The translations under genes and the position numbers were made by a program. From Anaerotruncus colihominis (lineage in GTDB: Bacteria > Bacillota > Clostridia > Oscillospirales > Ruminococcaceae), in the NCBI RefSeq assembly GCF_010206195.1, contig NZ_VIQT01000016.1, forward strand, positions 1-64,000: a stretch of 64,000 nucleotides of DNA, in the 5' to 3' direction. Shown here piece by piece: positions 36,569-44,589 of this stretch (position 1 is the stretch's first letter; every line of letters begins with the position of its first letter). The notes beneath the pieces are model-generated. The model made no database searches, was not told where the DNA came from, and saw only the letters and a program-made list of their open reading frames with translations.

Positions 36569-37321
36569 ATGAAAACAAACGATCCAAGGAAGAGAGAGAT
36601 TCTGGAAAGTTTTAAAAATGGGCTGATTGTCTCCTGCCAGGTGCAGCATGACGATCCCATCTATACCGACGACATGGTGGTGAAAATGGCTGAGGCCGCC
36701 CGCTGGGCCGGCGCCGTGGGCATCCGCGCCAATACGCCCGAGCAGATCCGCGCCATCAAGGCCGCCGTACCCGAGCTGCCCATGATCGGCCTTTATAAGA
36801 TCTGGCACGAGGACACGGACGTGTTTATTACCCCCACCCTGGAAGCCGCGAAGCAGGTGTGGGAAGCCGGCGCAGAGATCATCGCACTGGACTGTACGGA
36901 TCAGATCACCCACGAGGGCCGCCCCGCATGGGAGCTGCTGCCCCTCGTGAAACAGGAACTGCCCGAAGCCATCCTCTTTGCCGATGTGTCCACCTACGGC
37001 GAGGCGCGCCGCGCCGTGGACCTGGGCGCTGACATTGTGGGCCCTACCCTGTACGGCTACACCCGTGAGACAGCCCACATCGAGACCCCGGACCTACGGG
37101 AGTTTGCCCGTATGTGCCGGGACATGGGCGACGAGGCTTATCTGGTGATGGAGGGTCACATCTACACGCCTGAAGACGCTGTCAAATGCCTGTATTTGGG
37201 CGCCCACACCGTGGTGGTAGGCAGCGCCATTACCCGCCCGCATCTGACGGCCAAACGCTTTGTGGATCTGCTGGGCGGCTACCGCAGCAATTGGCGCGAC
37301 GCCGAGCGCAGCAGGCATTGA
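36569..37321 (+). CDS. nanE: Putative N-acetylmannosamine-6-phosphate 2-epimerase
   Basis: 250 residues, a TIM barrel of the NanE family, which converts ManNAc-6-phosphate to GlcNAc-6-phosphate. Family features: GLIVSCQV near residue 19, AVGIRANTPEQIRAIK, PMIGLYK, the EIIALDCT strand, DVSTYGEA and VMEGHIYTPEDA. The last usually reads EGRINTPE. Start ATG 36569 with AAAGG upstream. No neuraminate lyase (nanA) or nagA is in the window, so its true substrate may differ. It shares the operon with the radical enzyme. Confidence 0.85.
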   Translation: MKTNDPRKREILESFKNGLIVSCQVQHDDPIYTDDMVVKMAEAARWAGAVGIRANTPEQIRAIKAAVPELPMIGLYKIWHEDTDVFITPTLEAAKQVWEAGAEIIALDCTDQITHEGRPAWELLPLVKQELPEAILFADVSTYGEARRAVDLGADIVGPTLYGYTRETAHIETPDLREFARMCRDMGDEAYLVMEGHIYTPEDAVKCLYLGAHTVVVGSAITRPHLTAKRFVDLLGGYRSNWRDAERSRH

Positions 37322-37352
37322 CCGCGCCGCCAGGGCAAAAGGAGGTATCTCT

Positions 37353-39635
37353 ATGGCAAAATTTGATGTGGACGGTATTCAGAATGTGGAGGTCAGCCGC
37401 AAACTGCCCCCGCAGATGACGCCTGATCAGCAATTGGACCTGATGGAACAGTACACCCGGGTATACGACGCCAACCTGGACGCTGCGAAGGAACAGCGGG
37501 AGCTGGCCTGTTTACAGGTGTTGTACCCGGCGCTGCTGCGCCGTATTGAGCCCGATGACCTGTTCGCCGGACGGTTGGACTTTCTGCCTATTGGCTTTGG
37601 CTGCGTCACCTCCCTGGGCGGCGTGGGGCATTACTGTGTGTTCGGCAAGCTGAAAGCCCTGAAAGAAAAACTGGACGGCGCCGGGCAGGCCCGGCTGGAC
37701 GCGCTGTACCAGTATTGGCTGGATCATGACCTCAAGACGCTATACTGCAAGGATGTTCTGACAGACGACACCATCGGCCGCTTTATCGACTGTGAATTCC
37801 CCCTTATCGCTACAGCACGTCTATCCGGCATGATGCTGGATTACGAGGCTTTGCTGGAAGGCGGTGTGGACGGCTTGCGCGCCCGTATAAGCCGCGGCCG
37901 GCAGAAGAATGGCGACAACGCGTTCTACCGCGCCGGTGAAGACTGCTTGGATTTATTCTGCACCTGCGCGCGCCATTACGCCACACAGGCGCGGGATCTG
38001 GCGCAGGGCGCTGCAGATGCCCGTGCCGTCCAGCTGCAACGTATGGCAGAGGATCTGGAGGCCGTGTGCCACGGCGCGCCGGTTTCGTTCCCCCAGGCGC
38101 TGCAGCTGTTCTGGCTGTACGCACTGCTGGCTGGCGTCATCAATTACGGCCGCCTGGACGACCTGCTGGGTCCCTATCTGGCTCGGGATCTGGCTGAGGG
38201 CCGGTTGACCGAAGATGAAGCTTACGAATATATGAAGTGCCTCTGGCGCATGATCGAGAACCGCCGTACTACGGTCAACGGCCGTATCATCGTGGGCGGC
38301 TATGGCCGCAAGCATCCGGCACAGGCTGACATTTTCCTACGCCTGGGCCTGCGCGCCGCAGCGGAACTGCGCTATGTGGAGCCGCAGTTCACCCTGCGCA
38401 TCACAAAGGATACGCCCGAGGATGTGTGGGACATGGCTTTGGAGTCCCTGGGACGGGGCGCCACCTATCCCACCCTGTACAACGATGAAGTGAATGTACC
38501 TGCGGTGATGCACGCCATGCGCGTGGACCGGTCCACGGCCGAGCAGTACGTGCCCTTTGGCTGCGGCGAATACGTCATTGCCGGTCAGAGCACCGGTACC
38601 CCCAACACCTGCATCAACCTTCTGAAACTGCTGCAAATTGCCCTGAACAACGGCATCGACCCGATGGACGGTAAGAAAAAATGCGGCCCTGTAGCCCTGA
38701 AGCCCGCCGCGCAGCTGGCAACTTTTGAAGAACTGTGGCAGCAGTACACAAAGCTGCTGGATTACTATTTGGATCTTTCCATACAGTCGCAAACCTGCTC
38801 TTACAGGATTATGAACCGGGAAGTGAGTTTCCTGTTCACCAGCCTGCTGATGGACGACTGTATCGCCCGCGGCAAGGCCGTGCTGGACGGCGGTGTACGC
38901 TATCTGGGCGGCACCAATGAGACTTACGGCAACATCAACACATCGGACGCTCTTTGGGCTGTGAAGGATCTGGTGTACGGGCAAAAGAAATATACTCTGC
39001 CCCAACTGGTAGCGGCGGCAAACCGGGACTTCAAGGGTCCTGGAGATGAGGCTGTCCGGCTGGATCTGTGGCGCTGCGACAAGTACGGCAATGACCTGGA
39101 CACCGCCGACGCCATGGCCGACCGGCTATACCAGTACGTAGCCAACGGCGTGCGAGACCGGGGCATCGCGGCCGGCATGCAATATTACCTTATCGTCATC
39201 AGCAACAATCAGCTCAACACCGAGTGGGGCCGCCGCACGGCAGCCTCGCTGGACGGCCGCCGCGCGGGTCAGTACATGAACCCGGCCAACAACCCCCAGG
39301 GCGGCGCCAATACCCGCGGCCCCACAGCCATGCTCAATTCTCTGGCCAAATTCGACGCCCGCTTGCACGGCGCTTCAGTGCAGAATATCAAGTTCTCAAC
39401 ATCGTTCTTCCGCGACAACCGCAACAAGATCAAGGCGCTGTTTCGCACTTATTTCAAGCGCGGCGGCTGCCACCTGATGGTCACGGTCATCCAGCCAGGC
39501 GTGTTGGAGGACGCGGTGAAGCACCCGGAAAAATACCCTGATCTCATCGTGCGTGTCAGCGGCTTTTCAGCCGTGTTCGTCAATTTGGAACCCGATATCC
39601 AAAAGGAGCTGATGAGCCGTGTCCTCTATGATTGA
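37353..39635 (+). CDS. Glycyl radical enzyme of unassigned function (PFL-like superfamily)
   Basis: 760 residues. PFL domain over most of the length, active-site loop PFGCGEYVIAG with C404 and E406, and C-terminal glycyl radical loop RVSGFSAVFVNLE with G737. The C-x-E arrangement matches eliminases (glycerol/diol dehydratase, choline lyase), where Cys abstracts hydrogen and Glu is a base; pyruvate formate-lyase has adjacent cysteines instead. The middle residue is Gly where characterised eliminases usually have Val. It therefore probably performs a radical elimination on a sugar-derived diol, but no known member fits. AGGAGG precedes ATG 37353. It overlaps its activase gene by 17 bases. No microcompartment genes are near. 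Confidence 0.9.
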   Translation: MAKFDVDGIQNVEVSRKLPPQMTPDQQLDLMEQYTRVYDANLDAAKEQRELACLQVLYPALLRRIEPDDLFAGRLDFLPIGFGCVTSLGGVGHYCVFGKLKALKEKLDGAGQARLDALYQYWLDHDLKTLYCKDVLTDDTIGRFIDCEFPLIATARLSGMMLDYEALLEGGVDGLRARISRGRQKNGDNAFYRAGEDCLDLFCTCARHYATQARDLAQGAADARAVQLQRMAEDLEAVCHGAPVSFPQALQLFWLYALLAGVINYGRLDDLLGPYLARDLAEGRLTEDEAYEYMKCLWRMIENRRTTVNGRIIVGGYGRKHPAQADIFLRLGLRAAAELRYVEPQFTLRITKDTPEDVWDMALESLGRGATYPTLYNDEVNVPAVMHAMRVDRSTAEQYVPFGCGEYVIAGQSTGTPNTCINLLKLLQIALNNGIDPMDGKKKCGPVALKPAAQLATFEELWQQYTKLLDYYLDLSIQSQTCSYRIMNREVSFLFTSLLMDDCIARGKAVLDGGVRYLGGTNETYGNINTSDALWAVKDLVYGQKKYTLPQLVAAANRDFKGPGDEAVRLDLWRCDKYGNDLDTADAMADRLYQYVANGVRDRGIAAGMQYYLIVISNNQLNTEWGRRTAASLDGRRAGQYMNPANNPQGGANTRGPTAMLNSLAKFDARLHGASVQNIKFSTSFFRDNRNKIKALFRTYFKRGGCHLMVTVIQPGVLEDAVKHPEKYPDLIVRVSGFSAVFVNLEPDIQKELMSRVLYD

Positions 39636-40539
39636 GCCGGCCCTGCGCGTGATGGAGGTGGAGCGCTTTGCCACCAGGGACGGGCCGGGCATCCGCACCA
39701 CTGTGTTTTTAAAGGGCTGCCCGTTGCACTGCCCCTGGTGTGCCAACCCCGAGAGCCAGCGGCCGGAACCCCAGCTTTTGTGGTTCGAGGGGCGCTGCAC
39801 GGCTTGCGGCGCATGCGTGTCCGCCTGCTCCCGGGGGGCCCGTGCCATCACGTCCGGTGAAAAGCCCCTGATGGATCGCGCCCTATGCGCTGTGTGCGGC
39901 GCCTGTGTGCATGCCTGTGGGCAAAACGCGTTGCGCCTGTGCGGCGAGGAACGCACCCCATCGGACCTTTTGGCGGAGGTGGTGCGGGATAAAGACTATT
40001 ACGAGGCCTCCGGCGGCGGCGTTACCATCTCCGGAGGGGAACCCTTTGCCCAGGCTCTGGGTTTGGGCGCTTTCCTGGACCTGTGTAAAAGCGTCGGCCT
40101 TTCCACAGCCGTAGAAACCTGCGGCGCCTTTTCCGCTGAGGCCTGGGATACCTGCCCCACAAAGCCCGACCTGTTCCTCTTCGATGTCAAGCATGCCGAC
40201 GAGGCCCGCCTGCGGGCGGTGACAGGCGGAGACCTGCCCCTCATTCGTCAAAACCTGGCCCGCGCTGTGGCCAGCGGCGCAAAGGTGGTGGCGCGGGTGC
40301 CGGTCATCCCGGGTTTCAATCACGACGAGACCTCCATGAGGGGCATTTTCCAGCTGGTCGGGAGCTGCGGCGTGGGTCAGGTGGATCTGCTGCCCTATCA
40401 CACCCTGGGCAAAAACAAATATGCAGCCCTGGGCCTTCAATACGCCATGGGCGATGGCCCCATGCTGCATGAGCGTGATCTGCTGCCCTGGCAGCAGATA
40501 GCCCGGGATATGGGCTTTACCGCTTCCACTGGCGGTTGA
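39619..40539 (+). CDS. Glycyl radical enzyme activase (radical SAM)
   Basis: 306 residues. Radical SAM motif C34-x3-C38-x2-C41 (KGCPLHCPWC) followed by a ferredoxin insert with two CxxCxxCxxxC clusters (CTACGACVSAC, CAVCGACVHAC), the layout of activases for dehydratase-type GREs rather than of PflA. GGGVTISGGEP and KPDLFLFDVKHAD are also typical. It installs the glycyl radical on the enzyme encoded just upstream. GTG at 39619 is likely since AGGAG lies 10 bases before it; ATG 39628 is the alternative. It ends at a strong terminator. Confidence 0.95.
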   Translation: MSSMIEPALRVMEVERFATRDGPGIRTTVFLKGCPLHCPWCANPESQRPEPQLLWFEGRCTACGACVSACSRGARAITSGEKPLMDRALCAVCGACVHACGQNALRLCGEERTPSDLLAEVVRDKDYYEASGGGVTISGGEPFAQALGLGAFLDLCKSVGLSTAVETCGAFSAEAWDTCPTKPDLFLFDVKHADEARLRAVTGGDLPLIRQNLARAVASGAKVVARVPVIPGFNHDETSMRGIFQLVGSCGVGQVDLLPYHTLGKNKYAALGLQYAMGDGPMLHERDLLPWQQIARDMGFTASTGG

Positions 40540-40573
40540 ACACGAATTGCGTTTTTTGGATTTTTTATAAATT

Positions 40574-40606
40574 ACAAGGGCCGTCCCCGCCGGGGACGGC
40601 CCTTGT
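40574..40606. terminator. Bidirectional terminator between activase and deoC genes
   Basis: A perfect 15-bp stem, ACAAGGGCCGTCCCC with its complement and a 3-base loop, lies between the convergent genes and serves both. Confidence 0.85.
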
Positions 40607-40619
40607 ATTATTTAGATAT

Positions 40620-41366
40620 TTACGCGTTGCCACGCTGTGCCTTGGCCTCCTCGGGGGTACATCCCAGCACCACCGGGGTGGAACGGTAGCCGATGCCCAT
40701 ACGGTCGATGCCCATGTCGATCAGCTCCAAAAAACGCTCGCGAGTGCGTATGCCGCCCGCTCCCTTGACCTTACAGCGGCCCTGGGCCGTGTCCATCATG
40801 GCCTTGACCACCTCCAGCGTAGCACCCTCGTTCTTGCCGCCGGTAAAGAAGCCGGTAGAAGTCTTTACAAAATCCGCGCCAGCGGCAATGGCCGCTTCCG
40901 TGGCGCGCTTCACTTCGTCCAGGGTGAGGGAATCCACTTCGAAGATCACTTTCACCGCCGTGCCGTATTTGTGGCACACATCGCACACAGCCTTGATATC
41001 CGCCTGCACGTCGTTCCATTTGCCGCTGCGGATCCAGCCGTAGTTGGCCACAATGTCCAATTCAAACACCTTGCCGGTTTTACAGTACTCCTCTGCCTGC
41101 ATCACCTTCGAAGCTGTGGTGGACAGGCCAAAGGGGAAGTCGCAGACCACGCAGATGTCCGTGTCCGTGCCTTCACACATTTCGATGCCGATGGGCAGGG
41201 AAGCTGGGTTGATACACACAGTGCGGCAGCCGAAGTCGATGCCCTCCTGGATGTACTTGCGGATATCCGCCTCGGTAAACTCGGGCTTGAGCACGGATTG
41301 ATCAATGTATTTGGCCAATTCAGCCACGGTCATGTCGGCAGCTTTTTTTGCAGGTTTCATATGCAT
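40620..41366 (-). CDS. deoC: Deoxyribose-phosphate aldolase-like class I aldolase
   Basis: 248 residues, usual DeoC size. Schiff-base lysine in ADFVKTSTGF (K168 from the first ATG), proton-relay lysine in CKVKGAGGIRT, and the conserved Asp in FELDIVANYG. DeoC cleaves 2-deoxyribose-5-phosphate to acetaldehyde and glyceraldehyde-3-phosphate. The segment VANYGWIRSGKWNDV departs from the usual VINIGALKSG pattern, so a related 2-deoxy sugar phosphate may be the real substrate. Start at 41366 or 41360; no strong ribosome site. It converges on the glycyl radical enzyme operon and diverges from rpiR. Confidence 0.88.
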   Translation of the reverse strand: MHMKPAKKAADMTVAELAKYIDQSVLKPEFTEADIRKYIQEGIDFGCRTVCINPASLPIGIEMCEGTDTDICVVCDFPFGLSTTASKVMQAEEYCKTGKVFELDIVANYGWIRSGKWNDVQADIKAVCDVCHKYGTAVKVIFEVDSLTLDEVKRATEAAIAAGADFVKTSTGFFTGGKNEGATLEVVKAMMDTAQGRCKVKGAGGIRTRERFLELIDMGIDRMGIGYRSTPVVLGCTPEEAKAQRGNA

Positions 41367-41427
41367 ATGATACGCGCCTTGTATTTATCCGGGCGGACAG
41401 GGCCGCGCATCTCCTTTCACTGATTCC

Positions 41428-41456
41428 AGCATAACACAGCGGCGCTACAAAGTCAA
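41428..41456 (-). promoter_or_regulatory. Promoter of deoC
   Basis: Minus strand TTGACT (41451-41456) and TATGCT (41428-41433) with 17-base spacing. Its upstream side abuts the palindrome at 41463-41481. Confidence 0.7.
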
Positions 41457-41462
41457 TAAACA

Positions 41463-41481
41463 GATGTAGTATTTCTACATC
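41463..41481. promoter_or_regulatory. Palindromic operator between divergent deoC and rpiR, HexR-like
   Basis: GATGTAG-TATTT-CTACATC is a perfect 7+7 inverted repeat placed between the two divergent -35 boxes (7 bases from the deoC one, 5 from the rpiR one). Its core TGTAGTATTTCTACA agrees at 14 of 15 positions with the HexR consensus TGTARTWWWAYTACA; HexR is an RpiR-family repressor. The obvious binder is the RpiR protein encoded at 41703. Confidence 0.7.
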
Positions 41482-41485
41482 TTCC

Positions 41486-41514
41486 TTGCACATTGTCCTC
41501 CACTAGCGTATAAT
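41486..41514 (+). promoter_or_regulatory. Promoter of rpiR
   Basis: TTGCAC (41486-41491) and TATAAT (41509-41514) at 17 bases, followed by a 190-base leader. Confidence 0.75.
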
Positions 41515-41528
41515 AACCACAGGGTAAA

Positions 41529-41661
41529 CGGCTTGGCCGTTTGCGGCCGCCAGATGGCGGCAACCGCTGCAAAGCAGCGGACTGTGCATGTTACAACAGC
41601 CGAAACCGGCCAAGCCGCGGTCTACCTGCCGCTTTGCGGCAGACAAGCCCGAAAGGGCTTG
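41529..41661 (+). other. Structured multi-hairpin leader of rpiR
   Basis: Four perfect hairpins (41547-41560, 41564-41580, 41626-41642 with TTT loop, 41644-41661 with a GAAA tetraloop) and an 11-bp outer stem (41529-41539 with 41607-41617) fill the leader. The start TATAATAACCACAG, the CTGCCGCTTTGCGG hairpin and the closing GGTATCATGAAACAAAACA resemble the leader at 45081-45200. Could be a regulatory RNA or a repeated structured element. Confidence 0.55.
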
Positions 41662-41702
41662 CCGCTGGGGTATCATGAAACAAAACAGAGAGGGGATCCC
41701 TT

Positions 41703-42554
41703 ATGGACAGTGCCATCCAGCGCATCAAAACCTGCTATACCGCCCTGCGTCCGTCCGAGCGCAAAGTGGCCGATTTTATCCTGGCCGCTCCGGTTCGCGC
41801 CATGGCCCTCACCATGGCGGCGCTGGCGGAGGGGGCCGGCGTCAGCCAGCCCACAGTGATGCGGTTCCTGCATGTGCTGGAGTATGAGAGCCTGGCCACC
41901 CTGCGCCTGGCCCTGGCTGCCGAGACGGCAGTACCCCGGCCGGAAAAACAGCTGGTGGAGGTGCGTGTGGCCCCAGGTGACGACCTGGCGGCGCTGCCGG
42001 ATCGCATGCTCACCATGGCCGTAGGCGCCCTGGAGGACACCCGCCGCATGTTGGACCGGAACAGCTACCTGCGCGCAGTGAAGGCTATCGCCGGCGCCAG
42101 GCTCATTGATATCTATGGTGTGGGCAACTCAGCCGCCGTGGCCGGCGACATGGTCGTTAAACTGTTGCGCATAGGGCTGCCCTGTCGGGCCTATTCGGAT
42201 AGTCATCTACAGCAGATTTGCGCCAGCACCCTGGGTACGGGCGATGTGGCTGTGGGCATCTCCCACTCGGGAGCCACCCGGGATACGGTGGACGCGCTGC
42301 GCATGGCAAAGCAGCAGGGCGCCTCCACCATTGCCATCACCAATTTCAAGGGCACACACATCCTGGAATGGGCTGATATCGCCTTGGTGACGGGCGATGT
42401 GGAGACGGATTTTTACACCGAAACAATGTTCTCCCGCATCTCCCAGCTGGCTATTGTTGACAGCCTGTATATGGGCCTGGTGCTACAGGATTATGAGACG
42501 CGCGCCGCCACCCTGGCCCGCGTGAATGAGATGGTCAGTCACAAGGTATATTGA
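41703..42554 (+). CDS. RpiR/MurR-family transcriptional regulator
   Basis: 283 residues. N-terminal RpiR HTH (LRPSERKVADFILAAPVRAMALTMAALAEGAGVSQPTVMRFLHVLEYES, about 13-60) and a C-terminal SIS sugar-phosphate-binding domain with IDIYGVGNSAAVAGD and GISHSGATRDTVDAL. It senses a phosphorylated sugar and probably represses deoC and itself through the palindrome between them. ATG 41703 follows AGAGGGGATC. Third regulator family in the island besides ROK and DeoR. Confidence 0.93.
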   Translation: MDSAIQRIKTCYTALRPSERKVADFILAAPVRAMALTMAALAEGAGVSQPTVMRFLHVLEYESLATLRLALAAETAVPRPEKQLVEVRVAPGDDLAALPDRMLTMAVGALEDTRRMLDRNSYLRAVKAIAGARLIDIYGVGNSAAVAGDMVVKLLRIGLPCRAYSDSHLQQICASTLGTGDVAVGISHSGATRDTVDALRMAKQQGASTIAITNFKGTHILEWADIALVTGDVETDFYTETMFSRISQLAIVDSLYMGLVLQDYETRAATLARVNEMVSHKVY

Positions 42555-42592
42555 AAAAGCACGCGGGGGCATTTTGCCCCCGCGTGCTTTTT
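42554..42592. terminator. Bidirectional terminator between rpiR and nagB
   Basis: A 17-bp stem AAAAAGCACGCGGGGGC with its complement and loop ATTTT, A-run and T-run at the ends, between convergent genes. Confidence 0.9.
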
Positions 42593-42596
42593 CGTT

Positions 42597-43319
42597 TTAT
42601 ACACAGGCCGCCCCGTCCAGCGCGGCATGATCCAGCAGCAGCTGTGCCTGGGGAAGCGTTTTCAGCGCCGTAGCGGGCAGTTCCTCACTGGGGTCCTCCG
42701 CCAGCAGGCGGGCTACCATCGGCGCCTTGTGGGAGCCGAACACTGCCAGATGGACACAGCGTGCCTCCATAAAGTCCGCGATACCCAAGGTAATGCCCTG
42801 TGTGATAGCCGGCATTCCGGCAGGGAAGTATTTGGGCGCCACCTGCCTGGTGGTGTCTGACAGGGATGTCACGTGGGCGCGGCGGGCAAAACTGTCGCCA
42901 GGCTCGTTCAGGGCCAGATGGCCGTTCATGCCCATACCAAGCAGCAGGTAGTCAAGACCTCCCCAGTCGGCAATCTGCCGTTCCATGGCGGCGCACTCCG
43001 CTTCGGGGTCTTGGGCCAGGGCGTTGAACAGGCGGATATTCTCCGTCCGCAGGTTCACCCGGCTGAAGAAGTTGCGCCGCAGAAAGGCCGCGCAGCTGCC
43101 GTCGGTGTCGGGTCCCACGCCCAGCCAGTCGTCCAGGCCGATGATGTGTGTCAGAGAGAAATCCAGTGCGCGCTGTGCCAGCTCGTCAAACACGGGCAGG
43201 GAGGTATGTCCTGCGGCCAGGCACAGCACGGCCTCTGGCTTTTCACGCAGCAGTGCCTCCACGGTGTCGGCAACATACCCTGCGGCCAGGTTTTCAGTAT
43301 CAAATATCCTGATCTCCAT
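42597..43319 (-). CDS. nagB: Glucosamine-6-phosphate deaminase-like protein
   Basis: 240 residues of the NagB/6-phosphogluconolactonase superfamily. AAGHTSLPVFDEL, GLDDWLGVGPDTDGSCAAFL (NagB active-site Asp region) and GMGMNGHLALNEPGDSF are present, with HVTSLSDTTRQVAPKYF as in NagB. NagB converts GlcN-6-phosphate to fructose-6-phosphate and ammonia. The catalytic-loop Asp (GxDGH) is Asn here, which also occurs in other NagB-like proteins. It starts 4 bases after the oxidoreductase stop, a tight operon. Confidence 0.85.
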   Translation of the reverse strand: MEIRIFDTENLAAGYVADTVEALLREKPEAVLCLAAGHTSLPVFDELAQRALDFSLTHIIGLDDWLGVGPDTDGSCAAFLRRNFFSRVNLRTENIRLFNALAQDPEAECAAMERQIADWGGLDYLLLGMGMNGHLALNEPGDSFARRAHVTSLSDTTRQVAPKYFPAGMPAITQGITLGIADFMEARCVHLAVFGSHKAPMVARLLAEDPSEELPATALKTLPQAQLLLDHAALDGAACV

Positions 43320-43323
43320 AGTC

Positions 43324-44406
43324 TCAACCCAGCAGCAGTTCGATGGGATATTTCAGACCTTTGGGCTCAAAGGGCAGCTCCACCTTGGCGCCGCTTCTGG
43401 CTGAGGCATAGGCGGCGCAGATGATCTCCAGCACCGCGCGGCCGTCCCGGCCTGTCACTACAGGGGTGTCGCCCGTGCGCACACAGTGGATGAAGTGGCT
43501 CAATTCCTGCGGATAACCCTGGTTGAAGGCCTCCTCAAAGATGGTGAACGTCCATCCCTGGGAGCTGCCGGCCTTTTCCATGGCGTAGTCGTAGCCATCC
43601 TGACTGTAAGTCAGGGCGGAGTTGCCCTGGAACAAGTCCGCGTAAGATACCCCCTTGGTGCCGTACACTTCGATGCGGTCGTCCATACCGCCATGTTTGG
43701 CCCAACTGTCCTCGGCCAGTCCGGTCACACCGTTTTCAAATTCCACTATGGTGATGGTATTGTCGTCACAGTCGGTGATGTCGCTGTGCAGTACGGTTTT
43801 CATCGAGGCATACACGCTCTTCACGGGATTGTTCCTGTTCATCCAGCGGAACCAGGCCAGAGCGTGGCAGCCCATGTCCATCATCACGCCGCCGCCGGCC
43901 GTCTCTTTTTGGTAGAACCAGCGGCTGTGGGGACCGCTGTGCTTCTCACCCTGTTTGAGCATGTATATATCGCCCACAGCGCCGGCCTCCACCAGTGCGC
44001 GCACGCGCTCATATTTCGGGGCAAAGCACAGCTCTTCGGCATACATCAGTTTCAAATTGCGGCTCTCACATGCCGCGATCATCTCGTCGGCCTGTTCCAG
44101 GGTCAGAGCCAGGGGCTTTTCACAGATCACATGCTTATTTGCTTCGGCGGCCTTCAGGCACGCCTCATGGTGCAGGTAATTGGGTAGGCAGATGTCCACC
44201 ACGTCCACCTGCTCGGCAGCCAGCAGCGCGTCCAGATCGTCATACCAGGCCGGGATGCCATGCTTTTTGGCAAACTCTTCAGCATGGGCTTTGTGACGGC
44301 CATACACGGCCACCACCTCGGCATCGCTGACAAAGCGGCCGTAGCTCTCCGCATGGATATTAGCGATAAAGCCGCACCCCAATAGCGCGACGCGTGTCTT
44401 TTCCAT
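43324..44406 (-). CDS. Gfo/Idh/MocA-family oxidoreductase (5 of 5)
   Basis: 360 residues. Rossmann motif ALLGCGFIANIHAESY, signature VICEKPLALT and C-terminal MDMGCHALAWFRWMNR with the conserved His. GGGVMMDMG resembles enzymes acting on glycosides or N-acetylhexosamines. ATG 44406 with AAAGGAGG 9 bases upstream; the frame extends further without a site. It is cotranscribed with nagB on the minus strand and forms the far edge of the island. Confidence 0.92.
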   Translation of the reverse strand: MEKTRVALLGCGFIANIHAESYGRFVSDAEVVAVYGRHKAHAEEFAKKHGIPAWYDDLDALLAAEQVDVVDICLPNYLHHEACLKAAEANKHVICEKPLALTLEQADEMIAACESRNLKLMYAEELCFAPKYERVRALVEAGAVGDIYMLKQGEKHSGPHSRWFYQKETAGGGVMMDMGCHALAWFRWMNRNNPVKSVYASMKTVLHSDITDCDDNTITIVEFENGVTGLAEDSWAKHGGMDDRIEVYGTKGVSYADLFQGNSALTYSQDGYDYAMEKAGSSQGWTFTIFEEAFNQGYPQELSHFIHCVRTGDTPVVTGRDGRAVLEIICAAYASARSGAKVELPFEPKGLKYPIELLLG

Positions 44407-44440
44407 TGAAAAAGCCTCCTTTTTATTTGTTGATGCCTTT

Positions 44441-44469
44441 ATTATAACAGGTTTTGCAAAAATGGACAA
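44441..44469 (-). promoter_or_regulatory. Promoter of the oxidoreductase-nagB operon
   Basis: Minus-strand TATAAT (44441-44446) with a weak -35 TTGTCC (44464-44469) at 17 bases. The palindrome TTTTGCAAAA (44452-44461) lies in the spacer, and further TTTTGC/GCAAAA words follow to 44502, possible operator sites. Confidence 0.55.
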
Positions 44470-44549
44470 TATGAAACTTTTGCGAGCAAATTTGTGCAAA
44501 ATAACAAAAGTAAGATTGGAGATTCTCCCTGTCGTCCTTCATATAAAAA

Positions 44550-44582
44550 TATCCCTGACAGATAATCAATCCGTCAGGGATA
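44550..44582 (-). terminator. Hairpin terminator, minus orientation
   Basis: TATCCCTGAC and GTCAGGGATA form a 10-bp stem; on the minus strand TTTTT follows. It would end a transcript coming from 44.6-44.9 kb, where no clear gene remains. Confidence 0.6.
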
Positions 44583-44589
44583 AATAAAA

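Noticed and set aside
37353..39635. Pyruvate formate-lyase
   Set aside because: PFL has two adjacent active-site cysteines; here a single Cys in C-G-E and a two-cluster activase indicate an eliminase type.
37353..40539. Bacterial microcompartment locus
   Set aside because: No shell proteins or encapsulation-type aldehyde dehydrogenase genes are in the window.
41360..41413. 17-codon upstream frame before deoC
   Set aside because: Its ATG touches the purine-rich site with no spacing, so translation is unlikely.
33620..43319. Standard sialic acid catabolic cluster
   Set aside because: nanA, nagA and a sialic-acid-specific transporter are missing, while five oxidoreductases and a radical enzyme are present.
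42597..43319. NagB as catalytically dead because GxDGH reads GMNGH
   Set aside because: Asn at this position also occurs in other NagB-like proteins, so loss of activity cannot be claimed.
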